From CAWGMT01 sp963823675 (lineage in GTDB: Bacteria > Planctomycetota > Planctomycetia > Isosphaerales > Isosphaeraceae), in contig CAWGMT010000010.1 in the NCBI GenBank assembly GCA_963823675.1, positions 310,001 to 374,000 of the forward strand: 64,000 nt of DNA. The letters are read 5' to 3'. Of the stretch, positions 8,275 to 17,957 are shown piece after piece. Numbering within the stretch: the stretch's first letter is position 1; every line of letters starts with the position of its first letter. The notes beneath the pieces are model-generated. The model was not told where the DNA came from and searched no databases. It worked only from the letters and a program-made list of their open reading frames with translations. Both the position numbers and the translations under genes were made by a program.

Positions 8275-11045
8275 TCAGGGCCGGGCTTCAAACGTCGCGG
8301 TGGCTGGGGCCTTCGAGACGGTTTTCGACTGCTCCCGAATCTTCCGCCACTTCGCCGCCTCGTCTTTCTTGCCCGTGGCGTCGTAGAGGTGCACCAGCCG
8401 ATCTGCGGCCTCGGGCAGGCGGTCTTTGTCTCCTGTCGGCATCGTCTTCTCGCGCTGCTTCATCCCCTCGTATCCGGCCAGGAGCAGCGGCTCGGCGTCG
8501 GGGTACTTCTTTTGGCCGAGCAGGGCGGCGCCGAGCAGGGCCTTGGTATCGAAAGTCGTCCAGTTGTCGGGTTGCGTCTTCTCGCGGATCGCCAGGCATT
8601 GGCGCAGTATCGGCTCGGCGTCAGCGGGCTTGCCCGTATGCAGCAGACACCGGCCGAGCGATTCCTGCAAATCGTCCAGAACGAATTCATTATCCTTGAA
8701 AAACAGGAGGGCCTCGCGCCACAGCGGCTCGGCACGCGCGTAGTCCTGCATCCGATCGAACAATCGGGCCACTTCCCGCAGAGCATCCGCGACGCTGCGA
8801 TCAATGGAACCGGCGGCTAGTTTTCGTCTGCCCCGGAGCGATTCCTCCCGTTCGGCGCAACGCTTCCTCGATACGACCTGCTTCTTCGTAGGCGGCGGCC
8901 AAGTGATCGGAACGATTCAGAGCTTCTTTACTATCTCTTCCCGATCTAGTCTTCGTGCGGGTGTAAACATCTTTCCAAGCCCGCATCGCTTCGTCCGGCT
9001 TCTCCGCGAAGCCGTACGCAGCCGCGAGCGAGTCCCGATACAGGAGGGTCTTGTCGTGGTCCGGGCCGAGAGTGGCGTCACTCCGCGCCACAAGGTCACC
9101 AAGTACCTGGAGACCCTTGGCGGCATCAATCTACGCGACCGTTTTTCCCAACTGGTGCATTGTCTCTAACGTGTCGAGAGTATTGCGGCCCTGATGGGCC
9201 GAGCGCAGCTCCAAGGCACGTTCGAGATGGCGCCGTGCCACTAAGGGGTCGAAGCGCGTTTGGAAGCCTTCGCTCTTGCGCTCTCCATTTTCTCGTACTC
9301 TAATGTGAAACACGATGGCCGTCTTTTCCCCGCCGTACAGATAATTACTCAGGAGATCGCGATTGTCTGTCGGCCACGCCTGGGCCGCGACCCATTCGCG
9401 GATTTCCGCCTCGGCAAGTGGATGGTCGGCAAAGAGCGCGCCGACTTTTTCGGAGCCGAGGATGGCTGCCGCCTCGACCACCGTCTGCTGCCGCCATTTA
9501 TCGTCTTCTTTGATGACGCGGCTCGCTTCTAGCGTCAGCTCTTTGAAGAACTGGCTCATGGCGGCCGCTTCTGAAGCCGACGCGAGTGCCTTTTGTTCTT
9601 CCTGTTGGGCCTTGGTCTGCAGCGCACGCGCTTCCTGCTCAGACTTGACGGCTCGGTCGCGCTCTAGCGTCGCATGTCGTTCCGCGCACGTCGCCCGCAC
9701 CGCTTGCCAGGTACTGACAGCCACGCCAGCCACCAACAGCAGCACGATCGTCGCGGCCGTCGCGAGCACCGTCCGGTGCTTCCTCACGAATTTCCGAAGC
9801 CGGTAGCCAGCAGTCGGCGGCTGGGCTTCGACCACCTCGTCTTGCAAGTAGCGCTGGAGGTCACGGGCCAGCGCGTTCGCCGTCTCGTACCGGCGCGAAC
9901 GGTCCTTCTCCAGGCACTTCATGACGATCCAGTCCAGCTCGCCGCGCATCAGCTTCGCCAGCCTGCCCGGCTCCGTCTTTCGGGTCGCGGCGATACTCGC
10001 GAGGGCCTCGGACGTGCTGAGCCGGGTGCTCGGCCGCGGCGGCTCCTCCTCCCGAATCACGCGCAAGATCTCAAGCAGCGCGCCCTGGCCCAGCCGCTTG
10101 CGGTCGATCGGCGTCGTGCCGGTCAGCAATTCGTAGAGCAGGACGCCGAGGGCGTACACGTCGGACCGCGTGTCGATGTCGAGCTGGTTGAGTTGGGCCT
10201 GTTCCGGAGACATGTACTCCGGAGTGCCGACGATCGCGCCGAACGCCGTTACCAGACTGGCGTCGGTGAGCTGGAAACCGGTCGCCTTCGCGACGCCAAA
10301 ATCGATCACCTTCGGCACGAGGCGGTCGTCATAGAGGGCGACCAGCACGTTGGTCGGCTTGATGTCCCGGTGGATGACTCCCTTCTGGTGCGCGTGCTGA
10401 ATCGCCTGGCAGACCGGGATGAACAGCTCCAGCCGCTCTCGGGTGGATAGCTGGCGCTCATCACAGAAGCGAGTGATCGGCACGCCCTTCACGAGCTCCA
10501 TCACAAAGAAAGGCCGACCCGAGTCTGTCGCTCCGGCGTCCAGGACCTTGGCGATATTGGGATGATCCATCAGGGCCAGCGCCTGCCGCTCGGCCTCGAA
10601 GCGGGTCAAAAATTTGCCGGGAGTCCATGCCCAGCTTGATGAGCTTCAGCGCGACCAAGCGCTTGACCGGCGCTGTCTGCCGCGCCATGAACACGGCGCC
10701 CATGCCGCCCTGTCCGAGTGTTTCCAGCAGCTTGTACCTGCCGGCGATGATCGACCCTTCACCCTCGCCGGCGCTGTGGTATGACTCGCCTTCGGCCAGG
10801 CTCGAAACGGCGGGGGATTGCTCACCCGGCGGGACGGTGGCGGCCTCAGCCGCGCCGACCTCCACTTGGGCCGGCGATTGCAGAAAGCTGCCGACTTGCG
10901 GATGGGCGGCGAGGAGGCGTTCAACCCGTCGCCGTAAGCTGATGTCATCGCCACAGGCGGCGTCCAGGTAAGCAATGCGCTCTTCGGCCGTAACCTTTTC
11001 CAGGGCAGCGACGAAGATGGCTTCAGCCGGGGATTGTTCGGTCAT
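8275..11045 (-). CDS. membrane Ser/Thr protein kinase with TPR sensor part (two frameshifts, one in-frame stop)
   Basis: The ATG at 11045 follows GGAG and starts MTEQSPAEAIF. Order: an N-terminal region of about 110 residues, a kinase domain with LGQGGMGAVF, VALKLIK, HRDIKPTN, DFGVAK and PEYMSPEQA, a membrane helix (VLATAATIVLLLVAGVAV), a coiled coil, then TPRs to EARP. Three lesions are visible. One extra T in the five-T run at 10608-10612 breaks DSRQI from LTRFEAERQALAL. A TAG at 9131-9133 replaces an expected Trp in frame. One extra C near 8852-8858 separates EEALR from EESLRGRRK. Either sequence errors or early decay could explain them. It is last in the line behind its likely partner ECF sigma factor. 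Confidence 0.82.
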
Positions 11046-11113
11046 GGCAAAAACTCCGTTCTGCGAACGGTGAAAATCGTCGCGCCGGCGCAACTTTCTG
11101 GGAGCAAAACGTC

Positions 11114-11199
11114 GTTTAACCCGGAGCCAACGGCGACCGCGACCGCTTTGTGTTTGGACTGAATCAGTGCACGCCGTCGCCGTTGGCTCCGGGTTAAAC
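11114..11199. repeat. inverted repeat of a dispersed repeat family
   Basis: GTTTAACCCGGAGCCAACGG at 11114 continues to GCGA and is repeated as an exact 23-base inverted copy ending at 11199. The loop is about 40 bases. It sits between the sigma factor stop and the kinase start, so the transcript would form a strong hairpin. Related single copies lie at 24771, 33449 and 35511. Confidence 0.7.
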
Positions 11200-11279
11200 A
11201 AGCGCGGCGGTTGCGGCTTCACCGCGCTGTAGACTGCGTGGCTGTCCTCCTTCAATGCGGAAAAACTCAGCGAAGCCCC

Positions 11280-11861
11280 TCACGGACGTGGAAGAATATC
11301 TTGATCCGGGTCCTCTCGGAGCTCGCTAAACAGCCAGGAACGGGCATAAGCCCACCAGCGCTCGGCGGTTGCGACCGAGATACCCAGTGCGGAGGCCGCT
11401 TCGACCGAAGACAGCCCGGCGAAGAAGCGCAGCTTCACCAGTTCGGCCTTGGCTGGCTCTTCGACCGCGAACCGGGTCAGGGCATCGTCGAGCGCCATTA
11501 GGCCGTCCGGCGATTCAGTGATGCGGTGATGATCGCGCAGCGCCGCGCGCCGCAGTCCACCGCCGTGACGGATCGCCTGCTTGCGGCGGGCGGCGTCCAC
11601 GAGAATTCGCCGCATGGCCTCGGCAGCGGCAGCGAAGAAGTGGCCGCGATGGTCCCAATGTTGCCCTTGTCCATCTCCAACCAGGCGCAGATAGGCTTCG
11701 TGAACCAGGGCTGTCGGTTGCAGCGTCTGCCCCGGCTGCTCCTGGGCCAGTCGCTGCGCAGCCAGCAGGCGCAGCTCGTCGTAGACCAGCGGCAGCAGTT
11801 GCTCTGCGGCGTGCGGGTCGCCCTCTTCGATGGCAGACAGGATGCGGGTGACCTCACTCAT
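11280..11861 (-). CDS. ECF sigma factor of the planctomycete kinase-linked type
   Basis: The product of 193 residues directs RNA polymerase to stress or signal promoters. Region 2 is VYDELRLLAAQRLA with TLQPTALVHEAYLRL and HFFAAAAEAMRRILVDAAR; region 4 is LVKLRFFAGLSSVEAASALG followed by a helix-turn-helix ISVATAERWWAYARSWL. This matches the TIGR02999-like sigma group that planctomycetes place next to Ser/Thr kinases. No anti-sigma factor is visible. Its ATG at 11861 directly follows the TAA of the NtrC-type regulator (TAAATG), so it is probably co-translated with it, and the kinase follows 234 bases later. Kinase-dependent control is inference from the known gene arrangement. Confidence 0.9.
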   Translation of the reverse strand: MSEVTRILSAIEEGDPHAAEQLLPLVYDELRLLAAQRLAQEQPGQTLQPTALVHEAYLRLVGDGQGQHWDHRGHFFAAAAEAMRRILVDAARRKQAIRHGGGLRRAALRDHHRITESPDGLMALDDALTRFAVEEPAKAELVKLRFFAGLSSVEAASALGISVATAERWWAYARSWLFSELREDPDQDILPRP

Positions 11862-13310
11862 TTACGTTCGGATACCCATTTCCTCAAGCTTGCGATAGAG
11901 CGACGAGAGCCCCAGGCCCAGGCGGCGGGCGGCCTCGCGCTTGTCGTCGCCGCATGCGCACATCACGCGTTGAATGTGGTGCCGCTCGTAGTCGCGCACG
12001 GCCGCGCGCAGGTTGTCGCCCGACCCTTCGGAATCGGTTTCGACAATCAAGCCAGGCGGAAAATCGTCGGGGATCAAGGTTGAATCTTCACACAGGATCA
12101 CCGCACGCTCGAGCGCGTTGTCGAGCTCGCGCACATTGCCGGTCCATCGAGCCGCCATCAGGCCGCGGATGGTCGCATTGTCAACGCCGGTGACCCGTTT
12201 GCCGAGATGTTTGGCGTGCTTGGCCAAAAGGTGGGCCACCAGGTCGGGAATATCTTCGCGGCGGTCGCGCAAGGGCGCCAGGTGGATCGAGACGACGTTG
12301 AGACGATAATACAGGTCGGCACGAAAACGATCGGCGGCGACTTCGGCGGCCAGGTCCTTGTTGGAGGCCGTCAGCAGCCTGGCGCGGAAGACGACCGGAT
12401 GGGTCGCTCCCACGGGCAGGACCTCCTTGTTTTCGATCGCGCGCAGCAATTTGGCCTGGGTCGAGCGCGACAGTTCGCCGATCTCATCGAGAAAGACAGT
12501 CCCCCGGCCGGCCGCCACGAACACGCCGGCGTGGTCGCGGTCGGCCCCGGTAAACGCCCCGCGCACATGGCCGAAGAGCTGATTCTCGAGCAGGTCGTGC
12601 GGTATCGCCGCGCAATTCACCGCGAGAAACACTTCATCAGGCGCCGGTCCCAGGGTATGAAGCGCCCGTGCAACCAGCTCCTTGCCGGTCCCGGACTCCC
12701 CGGTCACAAGCACGGTGCTGTGCGTGGGACCGACCTTGCGGATCAACGTCTTCACGGCCCTCATGGGCGGGCTGTCGCCGACCAGAGCATCGAGATTGCC
12801 GTCGGCGTGTAGCTGGCGCCTCAAGGCCTGATTCTCCCTCAGCAGCCGGCGCAGGCTCATCAGCCGGTCGAGCTTGGCGAGGAGGTCTTCGAAGAGGACC
12901 GGCTTCATCAAGTAATCCTGAGCACCGCGCTGGAAGGCCGCCACGGCGTTTTCAACCGTCGCGTAGGCGGTAATCATCACAAATAGGGTCTCGGGACGGA
13001 TCTGGAGCGCCCGGTTGAGCACCGTGATCCCATCGGCCCCCGGCAGTTGCACGTCGCAGAGCACGATATCAGGCTCGAACGCCGCGACCTGAGCCAGTGC
13101 CGAGTGCAGGTCGGCGGCCGTCGCCACCTCGAATTGCTCCCCCAGGAGAAACTCCCGGAGCGTCAGGTTGATGACCTCTTCATCGTCCACGATGAGGATA
13201 CGGCCGCGCAAGGGCGCGGGATCGGATTGGATGGTACGTTCGAACACCTTGGATGTGCCCTTCTTAGATTCTTTCCGCTGAACTTCTACTTCTACGCAAG
13301 ATGCGCGCAT
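11862..13310 (-). CDS. NtrC-family sigma-54-dependent response regulator
   Basis: A two-component regulator that activates sigma-54 RNA polymerase at -24/-12 promoters after phosphorylation. Receiver domain at residues 35-155 with DDEE, the phospho-acceptor in DIVLCDVQLPGADG and Lys in YLMKPV. AAA+ domain with Walker A GESGTGKE, the sigma-54 contact GAFTGA, Walker B VFLDEIGELS and the R-finger region LPVGATHPVVFRARLL. The C-terminal Fis-type helix-turn-helix is DDKREAARRLGLGLSSLYRKL. The ATG at 13310 lies inside a 22-base palindrome, so the GTG at 13247 (preceded by AAGAAGGG) is a credible alternative start. The cognate histidine kinase is just upstream, and the stop touches the sigma factor start. 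Confidence 0.93.
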   Translation of the reverse strand: MRASCVEVEVQRKESKKGTSKVFERTIQSDPAPLRGRILIVDDEEVINLTLREFLLGEQFEVATAADLHSALAQVAAFEPDIVLCDVQLPGADGITVLNRALQIRPETLFVMITAYATVENAVAAFQRGAQDYLMKPVLFEDLLAKLDRLMSLRRLLRENQALRRQLHADGNLDALVGDSPPMRAVKTLIRKVGPTHSTVLVTGESGTGKELVARALHTLGPAPDEVFLAVNCAAIPHDLLENQLFGHVRGAFTGADRDHAGVFVAAGRGTVFLDEIGELSRSTQAKLLRAIENKEVLPVGATHPVVFRARLLTASNKDLAAEVAADRFRADLYYRLNVVSIHLAPLRDRREDIPDLVAHLLAKHAKHLGKRVTGVDNATIRGLMAARWTGNVRELDNALERAVILCEDSTLIPDDFPPGLIVETDSEGSGDNLRAAVRDYERHHIQRVMCACGDDKREAARRLGLGLSSLYRKLEEMGIRT

Positions 13311-13316
13311 CTTGCG
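13295..13316. repeat. 22-base perfect palindrome between sensor and regulator genes
   Basis: GCAAGATGCGCGCATCTTGC at 13296-13315, extended by one base on each side, is fully self-complementary. It could be an operator for a dimeric protein or an RNA hairpin upstream of the regulator gene. Confidence 0.6.
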
Positions 13317-13343
13317 ATCGCCGGACGGAGCCGGCTCCTACAA
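13314..13343. repeat. REP-like unit
   Basis: GCCGGACGGAGCCGGCTCCT followed by ACAA. The same unit returns at 20541-20568, and its inverted form at 20591-20618 contains TTGTAGGAG. Confidence 0.55.
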
Positions 13344-13379
13344 AGGCACCTGTTGCTCACCCCCTCGCCACACTCACTC

Positions 13380-14758
13380 TCACGCCGAACTCGGCGCGCG
13401 CCCGCTCTTCAGCAAGTTCCGTTCCAGGTCAAGCCCCTCTGGCTCCGGTTTCGACGCATCGGTCGCCACTCTCATTTCAACCGGCAGCCGCACGACAAAC
13501 GTGGAACCCCGGCCCGACTGGGATTGAAAGCTCAGCGTCCCGGAAAAGTCCTCCAGGATCCGGCGGCTCACGAAAAGGCCCAGTCCCGTCCCGTGCGCCT
13601 TGGTGGTGAAGAACGGCTGAAACAACCGGCAGCGGTCGGCCAGGGAGATTCCCCGGCCGTCGTCTAAGACCGACAGCTCGAGCCACCCGTCAAGGGCGTA
13701 AGCTTCCACGCGGATCTGCCCTTGATCGTCGGTGGCATCGATCGCGTTTAACACCAGGTTCAGAACGACTTGAGTCAAGTAATCGCGCACGCCGCGGATC
13801 GTGGGCAGATCGGCGGGAATCTCAGTGGTGATCACACGCTGCTTGGTGCGCTGGTAGTACTTGGCGATACCCAGGGCTTCGTCGACAACCTCGCTGAGCC
13901 GGAACCTGGTCGCAACCGTCGACGCCGGCCGGGAAAAATCGATCAGCTCGCGAATGGTCCGCTCGATCCGTTGTAACTGGCGCGCGGCCAGATCGAGCTT
14001 CTCGGCGGTGTAGGGATCAGGCCCGCGGCGCTTGAGGATCTGCACGAGCGAGCTGAGGGCCGCCAGCGGATTGCCGACCTCGTGAGCGATGCCGGCCGCC
14101 AGCAACCCGAAGGCGGCCATCTTCTCCTGGTGGATCACGCGCGCTGCAAGGCGCGGAGAGCGTCGGTCCGCTCAAGGACGCGCCGCTCCAGACCGGTCTG
14201 AGCCGCCGCCAGCTCGCCATTCAATCGTTCGAGCTGCTCACCAGCCGCGTGCAGCGATCCCGCCAACGACGAGCTGGCCCAGGTCACCCAGACCATGATG
14301 GTCAAGGTCAACGGCAGCGTCGTCTGCGCCCAGGCGCAGCTTCCCAGCACGCGAGCCAGACACAACAGGCTTACGGTGTGAAAGCCGAGCGTCCACCAGG
14401 CCACGGCCGGCCGGTAGCGAATCGAATAGCAGATCAAAGAGAGCAAGTAATACCACCGAAATGGACTGGAGAGCCCGGTGTCGTGATAACAAAGGAGCGC
14501 AATGAACACGGATTCCAGCAGCGAGACGAACACCGGCCACCGCTTGAGAAAGACCTCGCCCATCCTCCAGAAAGCCAGGTCGAGCGCCGCGTAACCCGCT
14601 CCCAAAGCGAGAAAGGCGCGAACCGCCGAGGGGTTATGCAAGCCGGTCCGGGTTTGAACCAGGATGTAACCGATGACGACGCCGAACCAGCGCAGCTTGA
14701 CCACGCTGGCCTCCGCGGCCAGCTCCCAGCGCGATCGTTCGGTCGTCAGCACCGTCAT
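13380..14758 (-). CDS. membrane sensor histidine kinase (split by one missing base)
   Basis: The N-terminal part (14758-14135) has about six membrane helices, such as WPVFVSLLESVFIALLCY, and then a coiled coil ending LERRVLERTDALRALQ. The C-terminal part (14138-13380) starts VIHQEKMAAFGLLAAG, followed by the phospho-acceptor His in AHEVGNPLAALS, the N box NLVLNAIDA, DDGRGIS, the F box FQPFFTTKAHGTGLGL, and a C-terminal tail. The coiled coil continues across the break if one G is added near 14142 (QARVIHQEK), so this is one gene of about 459 residues. The GTGA overlap at 14135-14138 could also mean two coupled genes. It lies just upstream of the NtrC-type regulator, its likely partner. Confidence 0.87.
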
Positions 14759-14979
14759 CGGTCGAAAGCTCCCAGGGAACCGCTACGCCCACTCCCGTTC
14801 CCATTATAGGGAGTTCCGTATAGGGATCGCTGCATAGCCAGGGCGCTCGCCCCGTTTTCTTCCGCCCGTTGCGAAAGGGGGGGAAAGCTCACTGCCTGTC
14901 AGCCGCTGGCCACTTTCCCCTTGCCTGCGCGGCCGGCAAATCGTTAAGTTTGGAACTCGATCATCGAGGAGGAGGAACT

Positions 14980-15818
14980 GTGTCCGACAACCTTGACGCA
15001 CTTCTGGCTCGGGCCAAGTCGATCCGCGCGGACATCTTGAAGATGACGACCGCGGCGGGCTCGGGTCACCCCAGCAGCTCGCTTTCGGCCACCGAGGTCG
15101 TGACGGCCCTCTATTTCGGTGGCGTAATGCGCTACGACCCCAAGAACCCCCACTGGCCCGACCGGGACCGCTTCATCCTCTCCAAGGGGCACGCGGCGCC
15201 GGTCCTCTATGCGGCGCTGCGCAAGCCGGCTACTTTCCGCACGACGAGATCATGACGCTGCGCAAGCTGGGCAGCCCGCTCGAAGGGCACCCGAATATGA
15301 AGCGGCTGCCCGGAGTCGAGGCCTCCACCGGCTCGCTCGGCCAGGGGCTCTCGATCGGCGTCGGTCACGCCCTGGCCGCCCGGATCGACAAGAAACACTA
15401 TCACACCTACGTACTCACCGGGGACGGCGAGCTCGGCGAAGGACAGAACTGGGAAGCCGCGGCCTCGGCCGCCAAGTACGGGCTCGACAACCTGACCTTG
15501 ATCGTCGATCGCAACCATTTCCAGCAGACCGGGGCGGCCGAGGATGTGCTGAACCTCGACCCCATCGACGGCAAGTTCACGGCATTTGGCTGGAAAACCC
15601 AGGTCATCGGCGGCAACGACTTGCGCGAAGTGCTCAGGGCCTTCGAGCGTCTCAAGGCGGTGCAGGGACAGCCCACGTGCATTGTGTCGCTCACCCACAA
15701 GGGCGAGGGCATCCTCGAATTGCTCCGCAAGCTGGGCGACACCAACTTCCACGGCAAGCCGGTGCCTCCGAAGTATCTCAGCGAGGCCCTCGCCGAGGTT
15801 GCCACTGCGCCCGAATGA
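14980..15818 (+). CDS. transketolase, N-terminal TPP-binding subunit (one frameshift)
   Basis: Transketolase moves two-carbon units between sugar phosphates in the pentose phosphate pathway. Here it is a split enzyme, as in many bacteria and archaea. The GTG at 14980 follows GAGGAGGAGG. Motifs: RADILKMTTAAGSGHPSSSL, RDRFILSKGHAAPVLYA, EASTGSLGQGLSIGVGHA and the thiamine diphosphate/Mg site GDGELGEGQNWEAAASAA with LTLIVDRN. Near 15225-15230 one base is missing: AALRKA continues as GYFPHDEIMTLRKLG only when a G is restored. The total is about 279 residues, normal for this subunit. The C-terminal subunit follows 50 bases later. Confidence 0.92.
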
Positions 15819-15868
15819 TCGGGCACGAATTCACAAAAAGGGACGCTGGTCGCGAAAGGTGATCATCC

Positions 15869-16849
15869 ATGGCCGGAGCATCCTCCGCGTTGCAGACGAA
15901 ACGGGAACTGGGCAAGGCGACCCGCGACGCCTTCGGCCGTGCGCTCGAAGCCTTCGGCGCCGACCATCCGGATCTCGTGGTCGTCGATGCCGACGTGAGC
16001 AACTCGACCCGCACCGAATGGTTCGGCAAGAAGTTCCCCGAGCGGTTTTTCAATATCGGGATCGCCGAAAGCAATCTCGTCGGCATCGCCGCCGGGCTGG
16101 CTTCCGCCGGCAAGACCAGTCTGATCGCGAGCTTCGCGGCTTTCATCACCTGCAACGCTTTCGACCAGCTCCGGATGTCGGTCGCCTATCCCGGGCTCAA
16201 CGTCAAGGTCGTCGGCAGCCACGCCGGCATCTCGATCGGTGAAGACGGGGCATCGCAGATGGGCATCGAAGATGTCGCACTGGCCTGCGCCTTACCCGGC
16301 TTCGTCGTCATCGTTCCAGCCGATGACGAGTCAGCCAAGGCCGCCACCGCGGCGATGCTCAATTACAAGGGACCGGTCTACCTCCGCGTCGGCCGCCCGG
16401 AGGTGCCCAAGGTCTACGCCGGCGGCTCGGTTCCGTTCACGATCGGCCAGGCCAACCAGCTTCGCGACGGCTCGGACCTTACGATCGTGGCCAACGGCCT
16501 GATGGTCGCCCCGGCCCTGGATGCCGCCGAAGCCTTGGCCGGTAGCGGGATCAAGGCCCGCGTGCTCGATATGCACACGGTCAAACCCATCGACCAGGCC
16601 GCGCTGGCCAAGGCGGCACGCGAAACCGGCGCGCTGGTCGTCGCCGAGGAGCATCTGGCCCACGGAGGCTTGGGCAGCGTGGTCGCGATGACCGTTTCCG
16701 AGTCACATCCCGTGCCCATTCGGTACGTCAACCTGGGCGACCAGTTCGGCGAGAGCGGTGCCCCCGAAGAACTGCTCGAAAAATACGGCCTGACCGCGGC
16801 CAAGGTCGCGCTAGCGGCCAGATCCGTCATCGCGGCCAAGGGCCGATAG
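15869..16849 (+). CDS. transketolase, C-terminal subunit
   Basis: The product of 326 residues completes the split transketolase encoded upstream. It has the pyrimidine-binding domain with VDADVSNSTRTEWFGKKFP, FNIGIAESNLVGIAAGLASA with the Glu that activates thiamine diphosphate, SHAGISIGEDGASQMGIEDV, and a C-terminal transketolase domain with GPVYLRVGRPEVP and VLDMHTVKPID. Length and motifs are usual for the family, and the frame is intact. Together the two subunits act in the non-oxidative pentose phosphate pathway in the cytoplasm. Confidence 0.95.
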   Translation: MAGASSALQTKRELGKATRDAFGRALEAFGADHPDLVVVDADVSNSTRTEWFGKKFPERFFNIGIAESNLVGIAAGLASAGKTSLIASFAAFITCNAFDQLRMSVAYPGLNVKVVGSHAGISIGEDGASQMGIEDVALACALPGFVVIVPADDESAKAATAAMLNYKGPVYLRVGRPEVPKVYAGGSVPFTIGQANQLRDGSDLTIVANGLMVAPALDAAEALAGSGIKARVLDMHTVKPIDQAALAKAARETGALVVAEEHLAHGGLGSVVAMTVSESHPVPIRYVNLGDQFGESGAPEELLEKYGLTAAKVALAARSVIAAKGR

Positions 16850-17196
16850 GCACAGCGCCTAACTCCCCGCCTTGGTGAGGGGGGGGTGGTCTCGGCGCAA
16901 CCAATTACAAGGCGTTCCCACAAATTCAAGGCGACGCGGCCATCTTTTGCGCGGCCTGGGAGCTGGTGGAGATGTACTGGCGAGATCGGGGCTTGGATCC
17001 AGATGAACTCCGACTTCAAAGATCTCTTGAATCACCCGCATTGTAGGCACCCGCCAGCTCCTGGGCCGACCGTCCAGGCGATCGGTGTTCCGCCAGCGCC
17101 CGCCGCAGCCGCTCAGATGGGGACCGCACCCTTTGGCGCCGTCGCCAGGGCGTGGTCCCCGCGAAACCGAAACGGTGGCAGCAAGGTCGGCCGTCA
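16850..17196. other. intergenic region, gene debris
   Basis: It begins with a C/G-run hairpin unit at 16864-16886 that could act as a terminator for the transketolase pair. At 17003 a short plus-strand string reads MNSDFKDLLN, which looks like the start of a nucleotidyltransferase-type gene but breaks off at once. No gene is supported. Confidence 0.45.
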
Positions 17197-17610
17197 CTAC
17201 CAGCAGCAGCCCCAACTCCAGCCGCAGCCATAGCCGTAGCCATAACCATAGCCGCACGAGGGGTAGTAGTAGCAGGGGGTGCAGGAGTACGTCGCCGGGT
17301 AATAGTAGGTCGTCGGGTAGGCATAGTGAACGCTCACCGCCTGCGTGCTGGGCGCCGCAGACTGTGTGCTGGGCGCCGCAGACTGTGTGCTCGGCACCGC
17401 CGGCGTGGCCGGCGCCTGATGCGGGGCGGCAGCCGGCTGCGCGTAGACAACGGGGTGGTAATAGTAAGCCGGCGCGTAACTGTAACCACAACCGTAGTAC
17501 GGCGCGTAATAGCCACAGCCACAGCACCAGCAGGCCGATGCCTTCTGATCGGTGGCGAACAGGATGCCCATGCCGAACGCCGCCGCCAAAATCACGTTGC
17601 GCAATCTCAT
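17197..17610 (-). CDS. small secreted Cys/Tyr/Gly-rich protein
   Basis: The product has 137 residues. The ATG at 17610 follows AGAGGAAC, and the first 26 residues form a signal peptide (VILAAAFGMGILFA, then cleavage near KASA). The mature part has two Cys/Tyr/Gly-rich blocks, ACWCCGCGYYAPYYGCGYSY and a C-terminal YGYGYGYGCGWSWGCCW, flanking a Pro/Ala/Ser linker with a threefold PSTQSAA repeat. The family is unknown to me; similar short signal-peptide proteins are common in planctomycetes. Many cysteines suggest disulphide cross-linking or metal binding outside the cell, but that is inference. No operon partner is evident. Confidence 0.75.
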   Translation of the reverse strand: MRLRNVILAAAFGMGILFATDQKASACWCCGCGYYAPYYGCGYSYAPAYYYHPVVYAQPAAAPHQAPATPAVPSTQSAAPSTQSAAPSTQAVSVHYAYPTTYYYPATYSCTPCYYYPSCGYGYGYGYGCGWSWGCCW

Positions 17611-17957
17611 GGTCTTGTTCCTCTCAAGAAGCTCAAGGCATGGTCGAGACAGGCTCGACGACATCGAAACGGACTCACGTCACACTTCCTCTCAAACGAG
17701 GCGAACTCCGTTCTGTTTGGGTGAAGCTCGGTTTTTTTTGGTCCTCGCGATCCGAGCTGCGGCGAGGTTCCTCGCAACGTGGCGTCCGGCTATGACTTGC
17801 GGGCACGCTTCCCCTCGAGGGTGGCACCGCACTCCTACCGGCCGCACCGACTCCGAGCGGCGAGGCACTCGCCGTCGGAGCTGCGCACTCCGTTGCATGC
17901 GCGAGTTTCCTTACTGCACAAACTATGCCAGCAGCCGTTTTTGCTGTCAAGGATATG
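17611..17957. other. intergenic region
   Basis: No gene is supported. An imperfect inverted repeat near 17845-17885 (CGACTCCGAGCGGCGAGGCA and its partner CTCGCCGTCGGAG) could form a hairpin. The part near 17611-17660 probably holds the leader of the Cys-rich gene. Confidence 0.4.

Noticed and set aside
14135..14758. Histidine kinase as two separate genes with a GTGA overlap
   Set aside because: The coiled coil continues across the break when one base is added, and the second half would start within the helix that leads into the H box. The two-gene reading is kept only as an alternative.
16864..16886. Rho-independent terminator after the transketolase pair
   Set aside because: The stem is imperfect and no T run follows; it matches the dispersed C/G-run repeat better.
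17003..17035. Start of a nucleotidyltransferase-type gene (MNSDFKDLLN)
   Set aside because: Only ten residues fit and the frame does not go on with family motifs.
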